From positions 1 through 6,295 of the forward strand of contig WGEM01000243.1 of assembly GCA_015492755.1 (NCBI GenBank): 6,295 nucleotides of DNA, read 5' to 3'. Positions 1 through 6,294 of this stretch are shown piece by piece. Positions within the stretch are counted from its first letter, which is position 1. Every line of letters starts with the position of its first letter. Position numbers and translations under genes: made by a program. The notes under the pieces were generated by a model. The model did no database searches. It was not told the DNA's origin and saw only the letters and a program-made list of their open reading frames with translations. The DNA comes from Gemmatimonadota bacterium (lineage in GTDB: Bacteria; Gemmatimonadota; Gemmatimonadetes; Longimicrobiales; Gaopeijiaceae).

Positions 1-440
1 AGGAGCATCCCCGCCGCAGGGGAGGGGAGCCCGTGGAAGTGCCGCTTCGCCTCACCGCCCTGCTCGATATTGAAGCGCGCCAGACGGACCACCACCGCGG
101 TGACGTAGACGTAGGCGAGCGTCCAGCTCCACGCCGCATCCGCGAAGAAGAGGTGGTAGGCGATCATCCCGGGCGCCACCCCGAAGGAGATGGCGTCCAC
201 CAGCGAGTCCAGCTCGGCGCCGAAACGGGAGCCGGTGCGGGTGAGGCGCGCGACGCTCCCGTCCAGCATATCCAGCGTGCCGGCGAAGATGATGAACCAG
301 CCCGCCCACACCAGGTCGCCCCGGGCCGCCGCCACGATGGCGTAGAGCCCGAAGAAGAGATTCCCCAGGGTGAAGGCCGAGGGGAGGATGACGATCCCAC
401 GCTGGAGCGTCTCCCGCCGTGGCGGGCGTCTGGGTTTCAT
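1..440 (-). CDS. pssA: CDP-diacylglycerol--serine O-phosphatidyltransferase (phosphatidylserine synthase), C-terminus cut by window edge
   Basis: PssA condenses CDP-diacylglycerol and serine to phosphatidylserine and CMP in the inner membrane. I translated the minus strand from the ATG at 440; it stays open for 146 codons to the left edge. A basic N-terminus (MKPRRPPRR) leads into ILPSAFTLGNLFFGLYAIVAA. The full CDP-alcohol phosphotransferase motif D-x2-D-G-x2-A-R-x8-G-x3-D-x3-D is present, with Asp57, Asp60, Gly61, Ala64, Arg65, Gly74, Asp78 and Asp82 as the metal and CDP ligands. Downstream ARFNIEQ followed by FHGLPSPAAG (about 123-142) is characteristic of the membrane-type serine transferase rather than the phosphatidylglycerophosphate synthase PgsA. 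Several hydrophobic helices are visible and more are expected past the edge. The start overlaps the psd stop as ATGA, with a GGGGA about 8 nt upstream. The pair provides the whole phosphatidylethanolamine branch. Confidence 0.94.
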   Translation of the reverse strand, partial: MKPRRPPRRETLQRGIVILPSAFTLGNLFFGLYAIVAAARGDLVWAGWFIIFAGTLDMLDGSVARLTRTGSRFGAELDSLVDAISFGVAPGMIAYHLFFADAAWSWTLAYVYVTAVVVRLARFNIEQGGEAKRHFHGLPSPAAGML

Positions 441-1102
441 GCTTCGGGTCCCCGGGGACGTCGGGCTAGGACGGTGGAACCTACCCGGACCCGGTCTCCT
501 ACGGAACAGGTGATCTCCCAGTGGGCGGGCACCAGGAGGTCCACGCGGCTTCCGAAGCGAATGAGCCCGATGCGGCTGCCGCGCTCCACGCGCTCGCCCA
601 CTTCGGGGTCGGTGACCACCCGGCGCGCCACCAGCCCGGCGATCTGCTTCACCAGGACCCGCCCCTCCGGCGTCTCGATCCCCAGCGCCGCCTGCTCGTT
701 GTCGGTGGAGGCCTTGTCGTTCCACGCCGCCAGGAACTTCCCCGGCGTGTAGGTGCGGTGGCCCACGACGCCCGAAACCGGTGCGCGCTGCACGTGGACG
801 TCGAAGACGCTCAGGAAGATGGTAATCCGTACCGCGCGGCCCTCCAGATAGACGGGCTCGTCCTCCTCCACGATCTCCAGGATCTTTCCCTGCCCGGGCG
901 CCACCACGGCCTGCGGGTCGGCCGGCGGCTCCGGCTCCGGGTTCCGGAAGAACCAGAGGGTGAACGCCGCGGTGAGCGTCGCCGCCCACGCCGCCGCGCG
1001 CAGCCAGCCTCCGGCTGCTCCAGTGACCAGCGCCACCCAGAGCGCCGCCGCCAGGAGCGTCGCGATGCCGATGAAGGGCCAGCCTTCGCGCGCGATACTC
1101 AC
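437..1102 (-). CDS. psd: Phosphatidylserine decarboxylase proenzyme, short form (221 aa, GTG start)
   Basis: Psd decarboxylates phosphatidylserine to phosphatidylethanolamine at the inner membrane using a pyruvoyl group made by self-cleavage. Two N-terminal hydrophobic segments (about 9-28 and 33-52) precede FFRNP (51-55). The core has FLSVFDVHVQRAP (96-108, with the conserved His103), KQIAGLVARRV (152-162) and the cleavage site RFGSRVD (182-188). Cleavage is expected between Gly184 and Ser185, giving a large beta chain and an alpha chain of about 37 residues. The length fits the short actinobacterial/Bacteroidetes type (~220-230 aa). Odd feature: the usual PADG motif, whose Asp completes the Asp-His-Ser triad, reads PGQG here (69-72), so the Asp is absent. 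The GTG start at 1102 overlaps the purC stop as GTGA and has GAGGA 6 nt upstream. The stop overlaps the pssA start as ATGA, pairing it with the enzyme that makes its substrate. Confidence 0.94.
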   Translation of the reverse strand: MSIAREGWPFIGIATLLAAALWVALVTGAAGGWLRAAAWAATLTAAFTLWFFRNPEPEPPADPQAVVAPGQGKILEIVEEDEPVYLEGRAVRITIFLSVFDVHVQRAPVSGVVGHRTYTPGKFLAAWNDKASTDNEQAALGIETPEGRVLVKQIAGLVARRVVTDPEVGERVERGSRIGLIRFGSRVDLLVPAHWEITCSVGDRVRVGSTVLARRPRGPEA

Positions 1103-2049
1103 TCCCGGTCCTCGAACAGGGGGGGACGGTACTCCTCCAGGGGCGTGCCGGTAAGACGCTGGAAGACCTCCCGGTACCGCTCGCTGGCGGCCTGCACCAC
1201 CTCGTGGGGAAGGTCCGGCGCCGGGGGCTTCTTGTCCCAGTCCTCCAGCGTGTCCAGCCAGTCACGCACCGGCTGCTTGTCCAGCGAGGGCTGCCCCCGT
1301 CCGATCTCGTAGTGCTCCTTCGGCCAGAAGCGGGACGAATCGGGGGTGAGCACCTCGTCGATGAGGAGGAGGCGCCCGTCCCGGTCGAATCCGAACTCGA
1401 ACTTGGTGTCCGCCAGGATGATGCCCCGCTCCTCCGCCACCCACCGACCGTATCCGTAGATCTTCAGCGAGAGATCGCGCAGGCGCGTGGCCAGCTCCTC
1501 GCCCAGGCGTCCCACCATCTCGGTGAAGGTGATGTTCTCGTCGTGCTCGCCCACCGCGGCTTTGGTGGCGGGGGAGAAGATGGGCGGGTCCAGCCGCTCC
1601 GACTCCCGGAGCCCCTCCGGCAACGGCTCCCCGGCCAGGGTGCCGCTGCGGGCGTATTCCTTCCAGGCCGATCCGGCGATGTAGCCGCGTACCACGCACT
1701 CCACCAGCACCGGATCGGTGCGCCGCACCAGCATGGCCCGCCTGGCCCACACGTCGCGGGTGGCCTCCAGCCGGGGATGGCGGCGGACGATATCGTGGGG
1801 GTCCACGGCGAGGAGGTGGTGGTCCACCTCACCGTCCAGCCGGTCCAGCCACCACGCCGTGATGAGCGTGAGCACCTCCCCCTTGTGGGGGATGGGCTGG
1901 GGCAGGACCACGTCGAAGGCGCTGATGCGGTCGCTGGCCACCATCAGGAGCGTTTCGTCGTCCACCTCGTAGACATCGCGCACCTTCCCCCGGTGCAGCA
2001 GGGGGAGGTCCAGCCGGGATTCCAGGACGGGGAGTGCGTCGTGGGCCAT
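1099..2049 (-). CDS. purC: SAICAR synthase (phosphoribosylaminoimidazole-succinocarboxamide synthase), long form (316 aa)
   Basis: PurC ligates aspartate to CAIR with ATP, giving SAICAR, the step just before PurB in de novo IMP synthesis. Landmarks: the ATP-binding RGKVRDVYEV at 20-29, SDRISAFD at 39-46, the signature LVECVVRGYIAGSAWKEY ending at Tyr132, FSPATKAAVGEHDENI at 158-173, the second signature ILADTKFEFGFD at 211-222 and DEVLTPDSSR at 231-240. At 316 aa it is the long form, comparable with yeast Ade1 (about 306 aa), rather than the ~237-aa E. coli enzyme. The extra length includes a C-terminal tail after the DKQPVRDWL segment. The ATG at 2049 lies 6 nt after the purB stop; upstream Shine-Dalgarno match is weak (GCGAG about 13 nt away), so translation probably depends partly on purB. 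The stop overlaps the psd GTG start as GTGA. Confidence 0.97.
   Translation of the reverse strand: MAHDALPVLESRLDLPLLHRGKVRDVYEVDDETLLMVASDRISAFDVVLPQPIPHKGEVLTLITAWWLDRLDGEVDHHLLAVDPHDIVRRHPRLEATRDVWARRAMLVRRTDPVLVECVVRGYIAGSAWKEYARSGTLAGEPLPEGLRESERLDPPIFSPATKAAVGEHDENITFTEMVGRLGEELATRLRDLSLKIYGYGRWVAEERGIILADTKFEFGFDRDGRLLLIDEVLTPDSSRFWPKEHYEIGRGQPSLDKQPVRDWLDTLEDWDKKPPAPDLPHEVVQAASERYREVFQRLTGTPLEEYRPPLFEDRE
1109..1113 (-). promoter_or_regulatory. Shine-Dalgarno for psd
   Basis: GAGGA sits 6 nt before the GTG at 1102, inside the last purC codons. Together with the GTGA overlap it supports the GTG start chosen for psd. Confidence 0.65.
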
Positions 2050-2055
2050 GTGCGT

Positions 2056-3498
2056 TCAGACTCGCAGTTCGGGTGGGTCCAGGTTTCGGGCTTCGGGGCC
2101 GAGGCGCTCCAGGAGGGGATCCACGTGGTCCTCCAGGAACGCGTCCACCTGCTTCGGCGCCCGGCCCACGAAGCGCCGGGCGTCCACCAGCTCCTCCAGT
2201 TCGGCCCGGTCCAGGCCGAAGGCTTCGTCGTCGGCGATGCGCTCCAGGAGATCCGCCGGCGCGCCTTCCTCCTTCATCCGGCGGGCCGCCTCCAGCGCGT
2301 GCCGCCGGATGCGCTCGTGCAGCTCCTGCCGGTCGCCGCCACGCTGGACCGCCCGCATGAGGATGGTCTCGGTGGCCATGAAGGGCAGGTGCTCCGCCAG
2401 GTTCCTCCGGATCACCTGTGGATGGACCACCAGGCCGCGCGACACGTTCTCCGCCAGGACCAGCGCCCCGTCCAGCGCCAGGAAAGCGTCGGGAATCGAG
2501 AGCCGGCGGTTGGCGGAGTCGTCCAGCGTGCGCTCCAGCCACTGCGTGGCGGCGGTCACGGCGGGGTCCACCGCCAGCGTGATGACGTGGCGGGTGAGCG
2601 CGCAGATGCGCTCGGCGCGCATGGGGTTCCGCTTGTACGGCATGGCGGAGGAGCCGATCTGCTCCGCTTCGAAGGGCTCCTCCACCTCGCGCAGGTGCGC
2701 GAGAAGTCGTAGGTCGTGGCCGTACTTGGAGAGCGACGTGGCCACCCCCGCCAGCGCCGCCTGCACCTGGAAGTCCACCTTCCGTGGATACGTCTGGCCG
2801 CTCACGGGATAGCGGCGGCTGAAACCCATGCGCCGGCTCACCGCCTCGTCCAGCGCCTCCACCTTGGCGTGATCGCCGTCGAAGAGCTCCAGAAACGACG
2901 CCTGCGTGCCGGTGGTGCCCCGCACGCCGCGGAAGCGAAGCGTGGCCAGCCGGTGATCCAGATCTTCCACGTCCAGCAGGAGGTCCTGAATCCAGAGGGT
3001 GGCCCGCTTCCCCACGGTGGTGGGCTGCGCGGGCTGGAAGTGGGTGTAGCCCAGCGTGGGCAGCCCCGCGTGGGTCCGCGCGAACTCCGCCAGCGCCTCG
3101 ATGCACCGCACGATCCGCGCCCGCACCAGCTGGAGCGCTTCACGGTGAAGGATGAGATCGGTGTTGTCGCCGATGAAGGCGCTGGTGGCGCCCAGGTGGA
3201 TCACGCCGCGGGCCTCCGGCGCGTCGTCGCCGAAGAGGTGGACGTGCGCCATCACGTCGTGCCGGAACCGCTTCTCGTATTCCGCGGCGCGCTCCAGATC
3301 GATGGAGTCCAGCGCGGCGCGCATCTCCGCCAGCGCCTCCTGGGAGACGGGCAGCCCCAGTTCGGCCTGCGACTCCACCAGCGCCAGCCAGAGCCGCCGC
3401 CAGGTGCCGTACCGGTTGGCGGGCGAGAAGACCCGTTGCATCCGCTCCGAGGCGTACCGCTCCGTGAGGGGATGCGTGTAGCGGTGAAGGTCAGACAC
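2056..3498 (-). CDS. purB: Adenylosuccinate lyase, long eukaryote-like form (480 aa, GTG start)
   Basis: PurB releases fumarate twice in purine synthesis: SAICAR to AICAR, and adenylosuccinate to AMP. It belongs to the fumarase/aspartase superfamily and is an expected cytoplasmic homotetramer. Visible motifs: RYAS at 14-17, RHDVMAHVH at 79-87, HLGATS at 101-106, THFQPAQ at 152-158, GTTGTQASF at 194-202 and the family signature GSSAMPYKRNP at 282-292. These supply the expected catalytic His80 and His153, base Ser283, and Lys289. The length and long identical stretches resemble human ADSL (484 aa, residue offset 6 throughout, from memory) far more than the ~430-aa Bacillus enzyme. The start is GTG at 3498, supported by GGAGG 8 nt upstream and by alignment at the N-terminus; no upstream ATG fits. 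It sits 2 nt after htrA and 6 nt before purC, the enzyme that makes its substrate SAICAR. Confidence 0.97.
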   Translation of the reverse strand: MSDLHRYTHPLTERYASERMQRVFSPANRYGTWRRLWLALVESQAELGLPVSQEALAEMRAALDSIDLERAAEYEKRFRHDVMAHVHLFGDDAPEARGVIHLGATSAFIGDNTDLILHREALQLVRARIVRCIEALAEFARTHAGLPTLGYTHFQPAQPTTVGKRATLWIQDLLLDVEDLDHRLATLRFRGVRGTTGTQASFLELFDGDHAKVEALDEAVSRRMGFSRRYPVSGQTYPRKVDFQVQAALAGVATSLSKYGHDLRLLAHLREVEEPFEAEQIGSSAMPYKRNPMRAERICALTRHVITLAVDPAVTAATQWLERTLDDSANRRLSIPDAFLALDGALVLAENVSRGLVVHPQVIRRNLAEHLPFMATETILMRAVQRGGDRQELHERIRRHALEAARRMKEEGAPADLLERIADDEAFGLDRAELEELVDARRFVGRAPKQVDAFLEDHVDPLLERLGPEARNLDPPELRV

Positions 3499-3500
3499 CG

Positions 3501-5021
3501 TCAGCCCCTCCAGTAGAACTCGCGCACGTACTGGCCTCCGTTCCGCTCGAAGTAGAGCGCCACCCGCCCGCTCCCGCGGAGCGCCTCGAAGATCTCCGCC
3601 ACGTCCTCGGCGGTGCGCACGCGGTAGCGGTGGATCTGAAGGATCACATCGCCCGGCCGGAGGCCCAGCGCCCGCGAGAGCGACTCGGAGATGTCGGTTA
3701 CCAGGGCGCCCGACTGGGCCACGATGCCCCGCTCCGCCCGGATCTGGGGCGTCACCGTCACCACCTGCATGTCCCGCAACACGGTGACGCGCTCCGCGGT
3801 GCGGGAGGGCAGGGGGTCGGCCACCACGCGAACCGGGCGCCGCTGGCCCTCCACCTCCAGCACCAGCTCGTCGCCGGCCCGCAGGTCCAGGAGGACGCGC
3901 TCGAAGTCCAGCGTTCCGCTGAGTCGCCGTCCGTTGGCGCTGAGCAACCGGTCGCCGGGCTCCAGCGCGGCGCGGTCGCCGGGGGAGCCCGGAACCACCT
4001 GTGCCACGCGCACCCCGCGGGTGCGACCCCAGGTGTCGGCCTCCACCGGCGCCACCTCGATCCCCACCCAGGCGCGCTGCACCTCACCGGTGGTGAGGAG
4101 GTCATGCGCAATCCGCAGTGCCCGGTCGATGGGAATGGCGAAACCCAGCCCCTCACTTCCTCCGCTCCTGGAGATGATGGAGGCGTTGATGCCGATCACC
4201 TCGCCCAGGGCGTTCACCAGCGGGCCCCCGGAATTGCCCGGATTGATGGAGGCATCCGTCTGAATCATCCCCAGGTAGAACCCCTTGGTGTCCGGCGAGG
4301 GCAGGATGTTTCGGTTCACCGCCGAGATGACCCCGGCGGTGACGGTGGGCTCGGTGTCGGCGACGTAGTTGCCCAGCGGATTCCCGATGGCCAGCGCCCA
4401 CTCTCCGATCATGAGGCCTGCGGAGGTGCCCACCGGCGCCACCGGGAGGTTGTCCCCCTCGATGCGCAGCACCGCGATGTCGGAGCGGGGATCGGCGCCC
4501 ACCAGCTCGGCGGGAAAGTCCCGGCCGTCCGGCAGGGCGACGCGGATCTCGTCGGCGTCCTCGATGACGTGGTCGTTGGTGAGGATGATCCCGTCGGCGT
4601 CCACGATGACGCCGGAGCCGAAGCCCGCCACCCGCTGGAGTACCCCCGGCGGAATGAAGAACGACTCCCAGAGACTCCGGGGCTGGATGCGTCGCCGCTG
4701 GATCACGGTGATGCTCACCACCGCCGGCGCCACCCGGTTCGCGGCGCGCACGATGGCCGTCTGGCGGCTCCCCGACACCTGGGCGGAGGTGGTGGCCGCG
4801 TCCTCTCCTGCCGGCGTCGCACTTGCCGCAGCCTCACCGAGGGGCAGGCCCGCGCGTCCCGCCAGCGACGCGAAGGTCGCCCCGGCCGCGCCGGTGTCCC
4901 CGTCGGCGGTCTCCCCGGACGGCGCGCAGGACCACACCGCCAGCAGAAGCGCAGCCCACATCGCCCCGTGGCGCCATGAGGCAGGGAGCGCCGCAGCTCC
5001 TCCGGGACGGTGAGGCCGCAT
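3501..5021 (-). CDS. HtrA/DegP-family serine protease with two PDZ domains, probable lipoprotein (506 aa)
   Basis: An envelope quality-control protease of the HtrA family (S1C) that degrades misfolded extracytoplasmic proteins. Order: charged n-region (R2, R5, R17), hydrophobic core about 20-31, then Cys32 in an A-V-W-S-C lipobox-like site. A low-complexity Ala/Gly/Thr/Glu linker runs to about residue 86 and the trypsin-like domain spans about 88-305. The triad is complete: His151 (TNDHV), Asp181 (RSDIAVL) and Ser264 (PGNSGGP). PDZ1 spans about 315-400 and PDZ2 about 418-500, and the protein ends just after PDZ2. Two PDZ domains place it near DegP/DegQ rather than the one-PDZ DegS; which of these it equals is not decidable, so no symbol is given. 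Start ATG 5021 (TGATG with tal, GGGAG 10 nt upstream) keeps the positive n-region; the alternative Met21 (4961) would leave an uncharged signal of only 11 residues. The stop lies 2 nt before purB. Confidence 0.93.
   Translation of the reverse strand: MRPHRPGGAAALPASWRHGAMWAALLLAVWSCAPSGETADGDTGAAGATFASLAGRAGLPLGEAAASATPAGEDAATTSAQVSGSRQTAIVRAANRVAPAVVSITVIQRRRIQPRSLWESFFIPPGVLQRVAGFGSGVIVDADGIILTNDHVIEDADEIRVALPDGRDFPAELVGADPRSDIAVLRIEGDNLPVAPVGTSAGLMIGEWALAIGNPLGNYVADTEPTVTAGVISAVNRNILPSPDTKGFYLGMIQTDASINPGNSGGPLVNALGEVIGINASIISRSGGSEGLGFAIPIDRALRIAHDLLTTGEVQRAWVGIEVAPVEADTWGRTRGVRVAQVVPGSPGDRAALEPGDRLLSANGRRLSGTLDFERVLLDLRAGDELVLEVEGQRRPVRVVADPLPSRTAERVTVLRDMQVVTVTPQIRAERGIVAQSGALVTDISESLSRALGLRPGDVILQIHRYRVRTAEDVAEIFEALRGSGRVALYFERNGGQYVREFYWRG
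3507..3511 (-). promoter_or_regulatory. Strong Shine-Dalgarno for purB
   Basis: A GGAGG core lies inside the last codons of htrA, 8 nt before the GTG at 3498. It is the best ribosome binding site in the window and decides the purB start. A strong independent site here suggests that purB is translated more freely than genes relying on overlap coupling, compensating for the GTG start. Confidence 0.8.
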
Positions 5022-5677
5022 CAGAGTTCGGCTCCCAGCCGGTTCCAGTCCGCCAGGAACGCCTCCAGACCGCGATCGGTGAGGGGGTGCTTCGAGAGTT
5101 GCCAGAGAACCTTGGGAGGAATGGTGCAGCAATCCGCTCCGATGAGCATGGACTCCACCACGTGCATGGGATGCCGGATGGAGGCGGCGAGGATTTCCGT
5201 GTCGTAACCGTAGTTGTCGTACACCTGACGGATCTGGTGGATCAGTTGCATCCCCTCTCCGGAGATGTCGTCGATGCGCCCCACGAAGGGTGAGACGTAG
5301 GACGCCCCCGCCTTCGCCGCCAGGAGGGCCTGAGACACGGAGAAACAGAGCGTCACGTTCACGCGGATGCCCTCGCCCACCAGGTCGCGGCACGCCTTCA
5401 GCCCGTCCTCCGTGAGGGGGACCTTCACCACCGCGTTTTCATGGATCTGGGCGAGTTTGCGTCCCTCGCGCACCATCGTCTCGCGGTCCACACCCACCAC
5501 TTCAAGGCTCACCGGGCCGTCCACCGTCTCGCAGATCTCGCGGTAGATCTCCTTGGGGTCGCGCTCGCCGGCCACCTTGGCCACCAGGGACGGGTTGGTG
5601 GTGATGCCGTCGATGAGGCCCGCGTCATTGGCCCGGCGGATCTCGGTGAGGTCGGCGGTGTCGAGGAAGATTTTCAT
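5021..5677 (-). CDS. tal: Transaldolase, small TalC/MipB-type (218 aa)
   Basis: A single-domain TIM-barrel transaldolase that moves a dihydroxyacetone unit between sugar phosphates (sedoheptulose-7-P and glyceraldehyde-3-P to erythrose-4-P and fructose-6-P) in the non-oxidative pentose phosphate pathway. Its 218 aa match the short bacterial/archaeal subfamily, not the ~317-aa TalB type. Visible active-site residues are Asp6 (FLDTAD), Asn28 (TTNPS), the Schiff-base Lys85 (VVKVPLT) and Arg134 (SPFVGRIDD). Glu59 and Phe131 stand where the fructose-6-phosphate aldolase FsaA has Gln and Tyr, so transaldolase is the better call within this mixed family. The ATG start at 5677 is chosen because it overlaps the truA stop as ATGA and starts exactly at the conserved MKIFLDTA; the open frame continues upstream only as truA shadow. 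No strong Shine-Dalgarno is seen, consistent with coupling. The stop overlaps the htrA start as TGATG. Confidence 0.95.
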   Translation of the reverse strand: MKIFLDTADLTEIRRANDAGLIDGITTNPSLVAKVAGERDPKEIYREICETVDGPVSLEVVGVDRETMVREGRKLAQIHENAVVKVPLTEDGLKACRDLVGEGIRVNVTLCFSVSQALLAAKAGASYVSPFVGRIDDISGEGMQLIHQIRQVYDNYGYDTEILAASIRHPMHVVESMLIGADCCTIPPKVLWQLSKHPLTDRGLEAFLADWNRLGAEL

Positions 5678-6294
5678 CGCGCAGGTGCTCGGTGAGGGTG
5701 TGATGTCTCCGTCCCGTCCGCGGTGGCGGGCGGCGGAGCAAGAAGTTCGCTTGGATAGGCCACATGCACCAGCGTGAGCCCCTGGGGCGGAGCGGGGGGG
5801 GAGGTGGTCCCTTCGCCGCCCTCCAGGAGGGCCCGCATCTCGGCCAGGGAGCGCCGTCCCCGCGCCACGTCCACCATGGTGCCCACCAGGTAACGGACCA
5901 TGTGGTGGAGGTAGCGGTCGGCGCGGATCTGGAAGACCGCGCCCAGCTCCCATTCGGACCAGCGCGCTTCGTCCACGCGGCAGACGGTTCCGCGCTCCGG
6001 CTGGCCCGCCTTGGCGAACGCTTCGAAGGAGCGACGGCCCGGCAGGAGCGCCGCGGCCCGCCGGAGGAGTTCCGGGTTCAGCGCCTCGCCCAGCGGCCAG
6101 CACCAGCGGCGGTGGAAGGGCGATGCGCTCTCCTCCGCCAGACCCACGTGGTAGGTGTAGGTACGCTCCAGCGCGTCGTAGCGGGGGTGGAAGCCCGGTG
6201 GGGCCGTCTGCACCCGCGCCACCCAGATGTCGTGGGGGAGGAGGGCGTTCAGCGCGCGGCGGAGCGCGGGCGGTGTCCAGTGGTCCGGCATGTC
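5674..6294 (-). CDS. truA: tRNA pseudouridine(38-40) synthase TruA, N-terminus cut by window edge
   Basis: TruA isomerises uridines 38-40 of the tRNA anticodon arm to pseudouridine in the cytoplasm. About 206 codons are visible; the frame stays open to the right edge, so the first in-window ATG (6291) is internal. Numbering from that Met, family marks are the FHPR segment at 34-37, the RTYTY block at 43-47 (E. coli RRYRY, containing an active-site Tyr), the SFEAF segment at 88-92 and the HHMVR block at 129-133 followed by [11 protein letters not shown]. The catalytic Asp of the N-terminal GRTDAGVHA motif is not in the window, so activity cannot be judged here. After the usual V-x-YP ending there is a tail of roughly 20 residues rich in Pro and Ala. 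The TGA stop overlaps the start of the next gene (tal) as ATGA, which implies translational coupling. Family assignment is secure; completeness is unknown. Confidence 0.93.
   Translation of the reverse strand, partial: DMPDHWTPPALRRALNALLPHDIWVARVQTAPPGFHPRYDALERTYTYHVGLAEESASPFHRRWCWPLGEALNPELLRRAAALLPGRRSFEAFAKAGQPERGTVCRVDEARWSEWELGAVFQIRADRYLHHMVRYLVGTMVDVARGRRSLAEMRALLEGGEGTTSPPAPPQGLTLVHVAYPSELLAPPPATADGTETSHPHRAPAR

Noticed and set aside
2050..2055. Possible promoter or terminator between purB and purC
   Set aside because: The gap is 6 nt, too short for either, and no stable hairpin with a T-run is seen nearby.
1204..2712. A 502-codon open frame on the plus strand, antisense to purC and purB
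   Set aside because: Its translation has no recognisable domain, is full of Arg, His, Gln and Gly, and lies entirely opposite two genes with perfect family signatures. Long antisense frames are expected at this GC content.
1829..3106. A 425-codon minus-strand frame across purB and purC
   Set aside because: It runs in a different frame from both genes and its translation is Gly/Arg/Ala/Pro-rich shadow sequence.
4770..4930. Possible repeat or inserted segment in the htrA linker region
   Set aside because: It is only a low-complexity Ala/Gly/Thr linker in frame with the protease; there is no repeat unit or insertion boundary.
3630..4979. A 449-codon open frame on the plus strand, antisense to htrA
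   Set aside because: Composition is typical of a GC shadow frame (His, Arg, Gly, Pro rich), with no motif, and it is opposite a protease with an intact triad and two PDZ domains.
3501..5393. A 630-codon reading extending htrA upstream
   Set aside because: The extra 124 codons lie over tal in another frame and resemble nothing. The start at 5021 gives a signal-like N-terminus and a TGATG junction.
5021..6103. A 360-codon reading that would extend the transaldolase upstream as a fusion
   Set aside because: The extra part is an out-of-frame shadow of truA. The true start at 5677 begins at the conserved MKIFLDTA and overlaps the truA stop.
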